Shown: positions 25,189 to 35,614 of the stretch, in pieces
How positions within the stretch are numbered: position 1 is the stretch's first letter
How the letters are laid out: each line of letters opens with the position of its first letter
Assembly (NCBI GenBank): GCA_013180625.2
Contig: SNVD02008113.1
Coordinates: 124,001-188,000 of the forward strand
DNA from: Boswellia sacra
Lineage: Eukaryota > Streptophyta > Magnoliopsida > Sapindales > Burseraceae
Direction of reading: 5' to 3'
Length of the DNA: 64,000 nt
Notes under the pieces: generated by a model
The model's database searches: none
What the model saw: only the letters and a program-made list of their open reading frames with translations
What the model was told of the DNA's origin: nothing
Made by a program: the position numbers and the translations under genes

Positions 25189-25845
25189 GTTGTCTAGTAT
25201 CTCGAATGACTATTTGCTCAGGCAAAGTACAAAGAGGCTACCAAGCTTGTTGCAAAATCCCCTCAAGGACTGCTCCAAACACCTGATACAGTTGCCAAGT
25301 TTCAGGTGCTCTTTCATTATTTTTCTTCAATTTAAATATTTTTGTTGATTATTAATATTTGATCTTTACGGATTGAACTCTGTTTAGATCCTTAAAATGA
25401 CTTGAAATTAATGTTTAATTCTCTTTCTATTACTACAAAGTGTTTCCATGCAAGCTAGACAAACACCACCTCGTTGCAGTACTTTGAGACAATTTTAACT
25501 AGAGATATAACTCAATGCATTTGAGTCATTATGGCTATCTCGTCTTGTTTGAAGAAGAACAAAAAGAATCTTTTAGAGAACTAGTTGGCAAAGGATAAGT
25601 TGGAGTACATTGAGAAATTTGGAGACCTTGTTAAGGTCTGTCTTGTTATTTGACATTGAAAATTAGCTTCCCCTTTCTATTGAACTAGTTCTGTTATTTT
25701 ATTTTGTGTATTTTTTGTGTGGTAGACTGTGGATAATGATCTTGCACAAAAAAAAATTATATAAAAGCTAGAGCAACCCCAAAAGTTTGTCCTTGCTTTT
25801 GCTAAGCATAGAGAATTTGACAAAATTTTTATTTACTCAAAGCAA
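25189..25845 (+). pseudogene. Captured clathrin heavy chain, three exons
   Basis: Exon a (25189-25305, between TTTCAG and GT) reads [20 protein letters not shown] and [12 protein letters not shown], with TAG and TGA earlier in frame. Exon b (about 25439-25635) holds LNAFESL, KKNKKNLLEN-LAKDKLE and FGDLVK, with stops and indels. Exon c (25726-25845) reads TVDNDLAQK, then FAKHREFDKIFIYSKQ, ending at AT where a GT donor is expected. The order and introns match part of the heavy chain leg of clathrin, the vesicle coat protein (about 1700 residues when whole). This is a short, dead segment lying between LRR exons. Confidence 0.9.
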
Positions 25846-26418
25846 ATAAGTTATCACCTCTTTTGTTCACATTTGCAAAAATTTTTCTATAATTAGATAT
25901 TGCATGTAAATAGCAATTGTTTTAGTTTTTTAGGAGGCAAGTTTGAGATAAGAAATATTTTCAAAGATTCTTCCTAATTTTGGCACAACATTGTAACTTA
26001 TCGCCTATGTTGACCTCTAAATACTTTGCAAACTCTAAACAGTGAATAATGATGGTCATGTTTTAGGTCTAGAAGCATTTAAAAATTATTGACATTCTAA
26101 ACCAATAAAATCTAGAAAAAGAGTCAAAAATTGGGGAACTACTCTTATCATGATATACTATGATTTGAATCATTATATCCATAAAATTTACATGTTATCT
26201 GTGTTTACAGGTTCCGTGATTTTAGAGCTTTTATTTTTATTTTTTGAAAGTGTAAAAAAATTTCCTAATTTCTTGACTTGATGATTCTTTTGCTGGTTCC
26301 TTATAGTCACTTGGTTTTTCTACCATTTTTTTTTTTTTTTGTTTATTTGACATGATAATGTGAACTTCTTTCCATTGAAGTTGAAGATTATTTATATATA
26401 TATTTTTTTGTGGTTCAG
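25846..26418. other. CACTA-C interior between clathrin and the last LRR fragment
   Basis: A/T-rich with a poly-T tract (26325-26340). No coding recognised. Confidence 0.4.
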
Positions 26419-26570
26419 GTCTACAAAAGCCTTCTCTGCTAACTTTGGAGGCCTGCCCAGTGACGGTTGCATGTTTTGACTTCTTTTCAAGTTGGAGTTG
26501 CTTGGTGTTTTGTGTTCTACTGATCATCATAATTCTTCTTCTCCAATGGCTTAAGAACTTGCAATTATGA
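26419..26570 (+). pseudogene. Captured LRR exon 3
   Basis: After GGTTCAG the plus strand reads SLLTLEACPVTVACFDFFSS, then a hydrophobic, mutated stretch and LKNLQL before a stop. This resembles LEGCPVTAACL-SL and LKNLKVLNLG of the same RNI-like LRR proteins as 23084 and 23854, and comes later in the protein. The clathrin exons therefore sit inside what was an LRR intron or between two captures. Confidence 0.6.
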
Positions 26571-26793
26571 ACTGATGCATTTAATAAAGAATTTATTATT
26601 AATGATTGATAATTTGATATAATATATAGAAGGCAAAAAATTGTCAAGCTAAGATTGTTTTGAAGTTGATTATATAGATTTGGTTATACTTATTTGTTTT
26701 GTTGATTTATTTTGAAGCTTATTTTTAATGTTGATGGCATGGATTGCTTTAATTTCTAAAGGAAGTAGATTTTAAAATTAAACAAAATATATT

Positions 26794-26802
<9 letters not shown>

Positions 26803-26826
<24 letters not shown>
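26803..26826. repeat. TG microsatellite
   Basis: About 12 TG units within CACTA-C. Confidence 0.9.
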
Positions 26827-26879
26827 TATAAAATACTAAACTGATACTGACAACCGATTATATATTTTTAAAATTTTTC

Positions 26880-27400
26880 TACATCATACCTGGCAGCTAA
26901 AAACTATCAAATATCTCTTTAAAAAATATAATCATCTAAACTTATTTGTCCAAAACCGCAAAAAATGGTAGAATTTAAAAAAAAAATTGTTAGAAATAGT
27001 TAATCAATCATACTTACCGGCCATAAACTGATGAGTATGGTCAATTTAAAAAAAGTTACTGTTACAAATAGTTACCCAACTAAACTTACGAGTTAATAAC
27101 AGCCAAATATGAATAAATTAAAAAACGTTACCATTGAAAAGCTATACTTATCAAGTAAAAAGTGCCAAATATTTTCAATTAAAAAAAAGTTACTGTTAGA
27201 AGCAACCAAATTTGACTTAAAAGTGATAAATATGGCCCAAAGCTTCGCATTCTGTGCATAACTACATTTATCTCATTTATGTGATAAGTATGGTTAGTTT
27301 TTGGCTAACCGTCAAATAGACCATATTTGGCGGTGCCATTGGTGGCGCTTTCAAGACCGCCAAATAAATACTTAGGTGGCGGCCAAAAATCGTCAACTAT
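26880..27400. repeat. Decayed subterminal array of CACTA-C
   Basis: Repeated short blocks such as 'cggcagctaaaaactatcaa' and 'ggccataaactgatgagtat', with linkers of A runs, about 60-70 bp apart. They parallel the palindrome arrays of CACTA-A and B but most arms no longer pair. The last 120 bp ('ggcggtgccattggtggcgc') are well conserved. Confidence 0.7.
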
Positions 27401-27422
27401 GAGTATTTTTCTTGTAGTGTGA

Positions 27423-28503
27423 TGTTTTATATTCTTTTAGTCACACACCCTAAAAAATTAAATGATAAATAGTTAAAATTATATCACCATACTAAGTAAA
27501 AAAATATGGTTCCAGAAAATGTCAAAAAATTATTAATTAATGCAGCTCGCCCAGCTGAAATTATAATTTTGTGTAATCACGTGTACAACACCTTGTGTTA
27601 ATTTGTCAATATTCATTGGCCGATTCAGTCACTAGAATTTTTTCTTTTTTCGTCTGGGCTAAAATTTTTTAAAAAATGCTTAGTTTAGGACTAACTTTTT
27701 TCATGAAAAAGTCTCTATACATTCATGAAATGTGTGAGATAGTTAAACAAGGTACATATTTAGAAATAAAATATTTTCTTTGTTATAAACTAAAAAAAAG
27801 TGTGTTGAATGCTAAAAGAAAAATTTAGATGTAAAGAAAGGAGAAAATAGAAACTTCTTTTTTGATTAAGTGGACTGGATAGCCAAAGTGGTAGTTTTTA
27901 CTGAACATTAAAGAAATTAAATCACCTTGCGCACAAGGAATCCATCGATGCTTTACTTAAAAAAATAAATGAGACATGCTAAGCAATAGAGCTTTTAGTC
28001 AACAAGCTTTAGAGTATGGATGGAGAAGAAGGTATCAGAGAACGTAGAAGAAGAAAATATTTATGTTAGTTAATAGCATCAAAGATTGTAGTTCATCGTC
28101 AATCTTCATATTCATGGTACCCAATTAATTGATTATACTTTAGAAGTTATTTAAGTAATCAACTATATTAACACCTTCCCTAAACTTAACTTCAATAACT
28201 AAATAAATTCTACAAGCCTAGAACTCGTCTAGTTGTTTGATATTCTTCCTTTCTCCAAAGACAAAGTGTGTTATGCTTAAATACAATGCAAATTAACTTT
28301 TACAATTGTGTCATATATTTTTTTGTTCCGAGAATTTATGACAATGTAGAGGATGTCTCATGACTTTTCATCCTTTATCATATTTCTTTGTTTCACCCGT
28401 AAGTTCAAAATTCAATTTTAAATTTATGATTGAATTACATTACATATTAATCATACGGCTTAGTGGCATTGATAATTTCATGTGATAACATGTGCAACTC
28501 ATC
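27423..28503. other. Host DNA between CACTA-C and the copia nest
   Basis: No gene. Positions 27567-27625 and 28470-28508 each resemble 63345-63410 ('gtgcaactccttgcattaatttg' region). Positions 28318-28350 resemble an exon-like motif repeated at 55925, 57235 and 62085. This suggests several diverged copies of one ancestral segment. Confidence 0.5.
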
Positions 28504-28508
28504 ATGCA

Positions 28509-28781
28509 TGTGAGTTATAGAAGTAAGCAGTTATAAGAACTATAACAGTAAACTATAATATAAATCGGCACAAGAGGATTTTTATGTGGTTCGGTTATAA
28601 AACCTACATCTACAGACAGCTATAGAGCTGCAATTCACTAAGTCCTTGTTTGTACAATCTTTAGGATCTTTTACAGTGCTGACTCACTTTCACACACTGA
28701 CCTAATATTTGTAAAACAAAATCTCATCAAGATCTTAACTTTAGTGACATTGCCCACTCTCTGTTGCAGATAACTTAACAA
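28509..28781 (-). repeat. Outer copia 3' LTR, left piece
   Basis: Begins TGTGAGTTATAGAAG and aligns with the right LTR from 54327. It is interrupted at 28782 by the middle copia; the remainder is 45823-46432. Confidence 0.92.
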
Positions 28782-29791
28782 TGTTAGCTCTAAGGCTACA
28801 TGATAATTTTGATGATAATAATACACATTGATTCATTGAGATTTACTAACATGTTTATCTATGTGCAAGAGTAAGATCATTGAAATAATTGTAAAATCAA
28901 AAAGAGGCTTATTAAAATGAAGTGTTGAAGCTAAGGAGAAGACTACATGTTAAAGGCACCAAAGTTTAAGAACAATGTTTGACTCAAGGAATGTGACATA
29001 TGAGCAATGTTTAATCAATAGATCATATATTTCTCTACAAATGTCCAAATGATGTGATTCTTAAGCCTTTGGAAAGCTTACTCAATTTATAACAATTTAT
29101 ATGTTTTAAAGAAATTCAAATTTCAAGTGCAAGGTTGTCCAAATCATCATGCAAATTAAAAGACAAATAGAAGCAGCTGACATGAGCACAAAATACTATT
29201 TTGGACATATGTTGAGCTAGAGATATTCAAATGACTTGATTCTTATGAAATTGGAAATTTGATTTAATGAAGCACATTTCATATTTTTTGAAGAAATTCA
29301 AATTTCAAATGGAAAGCCAACATAATTGATATACAGGTCGGTGGACTGGCACAAGGAAGAAAAATCAACTTACATGAGCACTGAATGATTTTTTGTCCAT
29401 ATCTTGAGCTAGAGATATCAAAATGACTTGATTCTTATGGCATTGGAAAGATGACTTAATGAGGCACATTTCATATGCTCTGAAGAAATTCAAATTTCAA
29501 ATAGAGGGCCGATATAATTGACATGCCAATTGGTGGACTGACACAAGGAAGAAAAATCAACTCACATGAGCACTGAATGGTTTCTTGGCCATATCTTGAG
29601 CTAGAGATATCCAAATGACTTGATTCTTGATGCGTTGGAAAGCTTATTAAATTATGAAAATCTTTTATATTTTGAAGTTTACAAATTTCAAAAGAAACAT
29701 TGACAAAAATAGCAGACAAAATTATGGTTTCTATGGTGGGTAAAAAATTTGGAGTTGGTGTCTTCACTTGATTAAGTTCATCTCATTTGTC

Positions 29792-29798
29792 TATAAAA
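29792..29798 (+). promoter_or_regulatory. LTR promoter TATA box
   Basis: TATAAAAGGAGC, at the same place in all four LTRs of this family (29792, 33184, 39901, 45018). Transcripts would start roughly 30 bp downstream. Confidence 0.65.
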
Positions 29799-29989
29799 GG
29801 AGCACTTCTCCCATGCATTCAACAAGCATCCATCAAGCAACAAATAAGAGAAATATCAAGTTTAGAGAACTTTTATATTCTTTCTCTACTCTTTAAAGAG
29901 AGTTGTACTTTTGTTGTAAAAAATTTTCTCTGTTCTTGTATTGTGGTGAGAGTGAGATCTTCTTGTAAAGGATAAAAGTTATCCTTGAG

Positions 29990-30252
29990 AGAACTCTTGG
30001 TGTTGTGTTATCAAGAGTTGAAGGAAGTTGCCTTGGTGAGGTTGTTTATCAAGAAGAACTCTTGTTGTAGTGTTATCAAGGATTGAAGGAAGTTGCCTTG
30101 GTGAGGTTATTCATCAAGAAGAACTCTTGGTGTGGTGTTATCAAGGGTTAAAGGAAAAAGCTTTGGTGAGGTTGTTTATCAAGAAGAACTATTGGTGTGG
30201 TGTTATCAAGGGTTGAAGAAAAAAGTCTTGGTGAGATTGTTCATCAAGAAAG
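29990..30252 (+). repeat. Minisatellite in the LTR (about four units)
   Basis: Units of ~63 bp: 'gaactcttggtgtggtg', 'ttatcaagggttgaagg', 'ttggtgaggttgttcatcaa'. About four units in this LTR and at 45216-45470, but fewer than two in the inner element (33397-33495; 40107-40212). Confidence 0.85.
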
Positions 30253-30578
30253 TTGTAAAGAATTCTAAAACTTAGTGGAAAGCCTAGCTTGTGGAGCTAG
30301 GAGCCCGTGGACGTAGGCAAGGTTTGCCGAACCACGTAAATTGAGTTTGCACTCTCTCTATCCCTATCCTCTTTATATTTACTTGCACTTGTGATTGTTC
30401 ATGGTTGTTATTCTCTTCATTGCATCTTTGATAACTTCTAATTTCATCTTCTTCACCTTTATTTTGAAAGAAAGAGTGAATTAATTTTGATCTTTCAAGA
30501 AAAGTTTTCTAAATCCGTTTTTATAAATAAAAATCCAATTCACCCCCCCTCTTGGGTTGCCATACCTGAGTCAACAGG

Positions 30579-30590
30579 TGGTATTAGAGC
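30579..30590 (+). promoter_or_regulatory. Primer-binding site of middle copia
   Basis: TGGTATTAGAGC, two bases after the LTR: the tRNA-Met complement TGGTATCAGAGC with one C-to-T change. Confidence 0.9.
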
Positions 30591-30637
30591 AAGGTTGCTC
30601 TTTCTTTTAAAAAAAAAATCTTAACTGATTTTGAGCT

Positions 30638-32173
30638 ATGGCAACTTTTAATCCAATTTCATATGTTGAGGGGCTTTCTATCTCTAGGCATTTTTTAATG
30701 GAAGTGATTACTCTTATTGGAAAACTAAAATGAGTATTTTCTTGCAATCTTTTGATTATGATTTATGGTCGATTGTTTTTTAAGGACCTTTTATTCCTAG
30801 CAAAATTGAAAATGGGGCATGCTTAAAGAACCTAAAGAGTTTAGTGAAGATGATAAAAAGAAATTGAGTTTGAATGCTAAAGCTATGAATGTGTTATATT
30901 GTGCTCTAGATAGAAATGAGTTTAATAGAATATCTACCTGCTCTAGGCACAAGAAATATGGTGCACACTTGAAGTAACTCATGAAGGAACTAGTCAAGTT
31001 AAAGAATCCAAAATTAGTATGCTAGTTCATAGTTATGAGCTTTTTAAGATGAAACCGGATGAATCAATTTCTGAAATGTTTACTAGATTTACGGATATTG
31101 TCAATGGCTTGAAATCTCTTGGTAAATATTATTCTAATGTTGAAATAGTGAGAAAGATTCTTAAGTGTCTACCAAAAGCTTGGGAGCCAAAGGTGACGGC
31201 AATTCAAGAAGCAAAGGATCTCACCAAACTACCATTAGAAGAACTTATGGGTTCTCTCATGACTCATGAAATCACCTTGAAGGAGAGTGAAAAAGATTTC
31301 AAGAAAAAGAAAAATATCGCTTTCAAATCTTCAACAAAAGAAGATGATGAGTTCGACGACAAAGGAGATGATGAAGACCTTGCATTCATCATAAGAAAGC
31401 TAAAAAGGATGATTAGAAGAAACCAATGATTCAAGAAGAATTCTAGAAGGGAGTACAAAGGGCAAAGCTCAAAGCAAGATAAGAAAAATGATCGAGTCAT
31501 TTGCTATGAGTGCAAGAAACCGGGACATGTAAAAATGGATTGTCCTTACTTCAAGAATCAAGACAAGAAATCCAAAGCAATGAAAGCCACAAATTAGTGA
31601 AGCTAGCTCCACCGAAGAAGAAGATTGCGAAGTGGCAAACATGTTCTTCATGGCTTTAAGTGAAGATAAGGTAAGTATTCTAAACTATGATTCCTAAGCT
31701 TTCATATGATGAATTACTTGAAGCATTCCAAAATTTACATGTGCAAGTTGATAAACAAAATTCAAAAATCAATGCTTTCAAAAAGAAGTCAAAAATCATG
31801 TTATCCCAATTAGAAGAGTTGGTGGAAATAAATGAAGCTTTGAAAAATGAAAATGATATTTTAAAGCAAAAAGATTTTGAAAGTTTGGAAAATCAAATAC
31901 ATTTATTAAAAACCGAAAATGACATTTTAAAACAAAAGGATTTTGATAAATTGGAGAAAGAAAATGCTATTTTGAAAAAGGAAAATAATGACTTCAGAAA
32001 TATTGTTGATAGTTTTACAAAAAGCACAAAAAATTTGAATTTTATGTTACAAAACCAAAGGTGTGTTTTTGATAAAAGAGGCTTAGGATATAAAACTCAT
32101 AAAAATCAAAAGTATTTTAAAAACTATCTTGTTCATGCATCTTCTAGGAATAATCCTAATCATTCATGTACTT
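30638..32173 (+). pseudogene. Middle copia gag, 5' part
   Basis: Starts at ATG 30638 (MATFNPISYVEGLSISR, then frame loss). Later open parts include LKSLGKYYSNVEIVRKILKC (31019-31429), the zinc knuckle CYECKKPGHVKMDC near 31502, and a coiled-coil rich in K and E (31687-32173). The breaks are a short deletion near 30690, several indels and stops. Gag coats the RNA in the virus-like particle. At 32173 the inner copia cuts the gene just before a second CCHC-like motif, which resumes at 40542. Confidence 0.9.
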
Positions 32174-33819
32174 TGTTAGCCCTAAGGCTACATGATAATT
32201 TTGATGATAACAATACACATTGATTAATTGAAATTTACTAATATGTTTATTTATGTGCAAGAATTAGATTATTGAAATAATTATAAAATCAAGAAGAGGG
32301 TTATTAAAATGAAGTGTTGAAGCTAAGGAGAAGACTACATGTTAAGGGCACCAAAGTTTAAGAACAAGGTTTGACTCAAGGAATGTGACACATGAGCAAT
32401 GTTCAATCAATTGGTCATATATATCTCTATAGACGTCCAAATAATGTGATTCTTGAACCTTTGGAAAGCTTACTCAATTTATAACATTTCATATGTTTTA
32501 AAGAAATTCAAATTTCAAGTGCAAGATTGTTCAAATTGTCTTGCAAGTTGAAAGACAAATGAAAGCAGCTGATATGAGCACCGAATACTCTTTTGGATAT
32601 ATCTTGAGTTAGAAAAATCAAAATGACTTGATTCTTGTGGCATTGGAAAGATGACTTAATGGGGCACATTTCATAATTTTTGAAGAAATTCAAATTTCAA
32701 ATGGAAGGCCGACATAATTGACATGCAATTCGGTGGACTGACACAGAGAAGAAAAATCAACTCACATGAGCACCGAATGGTGTTTTGGACATATCTTAAG
32801 AGAGAGATATCCAAATGCTTTGATTCTTAATGTTTTGGAAAGATTATTCAAATATGAAGATCTTTTATGTTTGAAGAAATTCAAATTTCAAACGAAAAGC
32901 TGACAGAATTATCATTCAATTTGGTGGACTGACACAAGAAAGAAAAATCAAGTCACATGAGCACCGAATGGTGTTTTGGCCATATATTGAGCTACAGATA
33001 TCCAAATGACTTGATTCTTGATGCGTTGGAAAGCTTATTCAAATGTGCAGATCTTTTATGTTTTACAGATTTTCAAATTTCAAACGGAACATTGACAAAA
33101 ATGGCAGACAAGATTACGGTTTTTATGGTGGGCAGAAAATTTGAAGATGGTGTCTTCACTTGATTAAGTTCATCTCATTTGCCTATAAAAGGAGCCATTC
33201 TCCCATGCATTCAAGAAGTACAAGAGAAGCATTTTATCAAGCAAAAAAAACAAGAGAAATATCAAGTCTAGAGAGCTTTTATATTCTTTATCTACTCTTT
33301 GAAGAGAGTTGTACTTTTGTTGTTAGAATTTTCTTTGTTCTTGTATTGTGGTGAGAGTGAGATCTTCTTGTAAAGGATAAAAGTTATCCTTGAGAGAACT
33401 CTTTCCTTGGTGAGGTTGTTCATCAAGAAGAACTCTTGGGGTGGTGTTATCAAGAGTTGAAGGAAAAAGTCTTGGTGAGGTTGTTCATCAAGCAAGTTGT
33501 AAAGATTTTTACAACTTAGTGAAAAACTTAGCTCGTGGAGCTAGGAGTCCGTGGACGTAGGCAAGATTTGCCGAACCACGTAAATTGAGTTTGCACTCTC
33601 TCTATCCCTATACTCTTTACATTTACTTGCACTTGAGATTATTTATTATTGCTATTCTCTTGATTGCATCTTAGACAACTTCTATTTTCATCTTCTTCAC
33701 TTCTATTCTCAAAAGAAAAAGTGAAATAATTTTATCTTTCAAGAAAAGTTTTATAAATTCGTTTTGATAAATAAAACCCAATTCACCCCCCCTCTTGGTT
33801 TGTCATACCTGGGTCAACA
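32174..33819 (+). repeat. Inner copia 5' LTR
   Basis: 1646 bp, TGTTAGCCCTAAGG to GGGTCAACA. U3 repeats of roughly 190 bp (32440-33090), TATA box at 33184, and a shorter minisatellite (33397-33495) than in the middle element. Confidence 0.95.
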
Positions 33820-33821
33820 AG

Positions 33822-33833
33822 TGGTATCAGAGC
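33822..33833 (+). promoter_or_regulatory. Primer-binding site of inner copia
   Basis: Perfect TGGTATCAGAGC, two bases after the LTR, the complement of the 3' end of initiator tRNA-Met. Confidence 0.95.
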
Positions 33834-33876
33834 AAGGTTGCTCATTTTTTTTTTAAATCTTAACCGATTTTGAGCT

Positions 33877-35614
33877 ATGGCAACTTTTAATTCAACTTCA
33901 TATGTTGAGGGGCTTTCTATTTCTAGACCTCCATTTTTTAATGGATGTGATTACTCTTATTGGAAAACTAGAATGAGTATTTTCTTGAAATCTTTTGATT
34001 ATGATTTGTGGTCTATTGTTTTGGAAACACCTTTTGTTCCTACCAAAATTGAAAATGGGGAATGCATGCTTAAAGAACCTAAAGAGTTAGTGAAGATGAT
34101 AAAAAGAAATTGAGTTTGAATGCTAAAGCTATGAATGTGTTGTATTGTGCTCTAGATAGAAATGAGTTTAATAGAATATCTACTTGTTCTACGGCACGAG
34201 AAATATGGCACACACTTGAAGTAACTCATGAAGGAACTAGTCAAGTTAAAGAATCCAAAATTAGTATGCTAGTTCATAGTTATGAGCTTTTTAAGATGAA
34301 ATTGGATGAATCAATTTCTGAAATGTTACTAGATTTACGGATATTATTAATAGTTTGAAATCTCTTGGTAAATCTTATTCTAATGTTGAAATGGTGAGAA
34401 AGATTCTTAGGTGTTTACCAAAATCTTGGGAGCCAAAGGTGACGGCAATTCAAGAAGCAAATGACCTCACCAAACTACCATTAGAAGAACTTATGGGTTC
34501 TCTCATGACTCATGAAATCACCTTGAAGGAGAATTAAGAAGATTTCAAGAAAAAGAAAAATATCGCTTTCAAATCTTCAACAAAAGAAGATGATGAGTCC
34601 AACGATGAAGGAGATGATGAAGATCTTGCATTCATCACAAGAAAGCTAAAAAGGAGGATTAGAAGAAACCAAGGATTCAAGAAGAACTCTAGAAGGGAGT
34701 ACAAAGGGCAAAGCTCAAAACAAGATAAGAAAAATGATCAAGTCATTTGCTATGAGTGCAAGAAACCGGGACATGTAAAGATGGATTGTCCTTACTTCAA
34801 AAGTCAAAACAAGAAATCCAAAGCAATGAAGGCCACAAATTGGGATGATAGTGAAGCTAGCTCTACCGAAGAAGAAGATTGCGAAGTGGCAAACATGTGC
34901 TTCATGGCTTTAAGTGACGATGAGGTAAGTATTATAAACTATGATCCTAAACTTTCATATGATGAATTACTTGAAGCATTCCAAAATTTACATGTGCAAA
35001 TTGATAAGAAAAACTCAAAAATCAATGCTTTCAAAAAGAAGTCAAAAATCATGTTATCTCAATTAGAAGAGTTGGTGGAAATAAATGAAGCTTTAGAAAA
35101 TGAAAATGAAATTTAAAGCAAAAAGATTTTGAAAGTTTGGAAAGTCAAATACATTTTTTAAAAACTGAAAATGAGATTTTAAAACAAAAGGATTTTGATA
35201 AATTAGAGAAAGAAAATGTTATTTTGAAAAAAGGAAAATAATGACTTAAGAAATATTGTTGATAGTTTTACAAAAAGCACAAAAAATTTGAATTCTATGT
35301 TACAAAACCAAAGGTGTGTTTTTGATAAAAGAGACTTAGGATATAAAACTCATAAAAATCAAAAGTATTTTAAAAATTATTTTGCTCATGCATCTTTTAG
35401 GAATAATCCTAATCATTCATGTATTTATTGTGGAAGAAAAGGACACAATATGCATTCTTGCTCCATTAAAAGAAATCCTAATTTGAAACAAATATGGGTT
35501 CCAAAAAGTATCATAACTAACCCCAAAGGACCCAAGAACTTTTGGGTACCAAAAAGTTACTCCTTGAATGTTGATTGTAGAGACAAAGGAGTGGCAAACA
35601 CAAGTGGTACTTAG
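33877..35614 (+). pseudogene. Inner copia gag
   Basis: Starts at ATG 33877 (MATFNSTSYVEGLSISRPPF). Pieces in three frames cover the gag core (SLNAKAMNVLYCALDRNEFN; MVRKILRCLPKSWEPKV), the zinc knuckle CYECKKPGHVKMDC, a K/E-rich coiled coil, a second CCHC-like motif CIYCGRKGHNMHSC, and end at TAG 35612-35614. Against the middle copia, the breaks near 34096, 34325, 35113 and 35228 are single-base length changes in T or A runs; one stop near 34535 comes from substitutions. It ends in a frame one base off from protease, as in the middle copia. Confidence 0.92.

Larger units (their letters stand above)
16469..27419. mobile_element. Complete gene-capturing CACTA element C (Pack-CACTA), inverted relative to B
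   Basis: The left terminus is CACTACAAGAATTTTTTGCA at 16469; the right terminus is inverted GAGTATTTTTCTTGTAGTG ending at 27419. Flanking triplets are CGA (16466-16468) and TGA (27420-27422), which fit a 3-bp target duplication with one C-to-T change at a CpG. The left end matches the right end of CACTA-B and the right end, with its decayed palindromes, matches the left end of B, so C lies in reverse orientation. No transposase is seen. The interior carries plus-strand LRR, clathrin heavy chain and protease-like fragments, and a later solo LTR. About 10.95 kb, or 8.4 kb without the LTR. Confidence 0.85.
28782..30576 (+). repeat. Middle copia 5' LTR
   Basis: TGTTAGCTCTAAGG to GAGTCAACA, 1795 bp. 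It has U3 repeats of roughly 190 bp (about 29010-29700), a TATA box at 29792 and a ~63-bp minisatellite (29990-30252). Confidence 0.93.

Noticed and set aside
32174..33819. LTR at 32174 as the 3' LTR of the middle copia (no nesting)
   Set aside because: The gag of the middle copia is cut in mid-motif here and resumes exactly after 40541, and a primer site follows 33819. It is a 5' LTR of a separate inner element.
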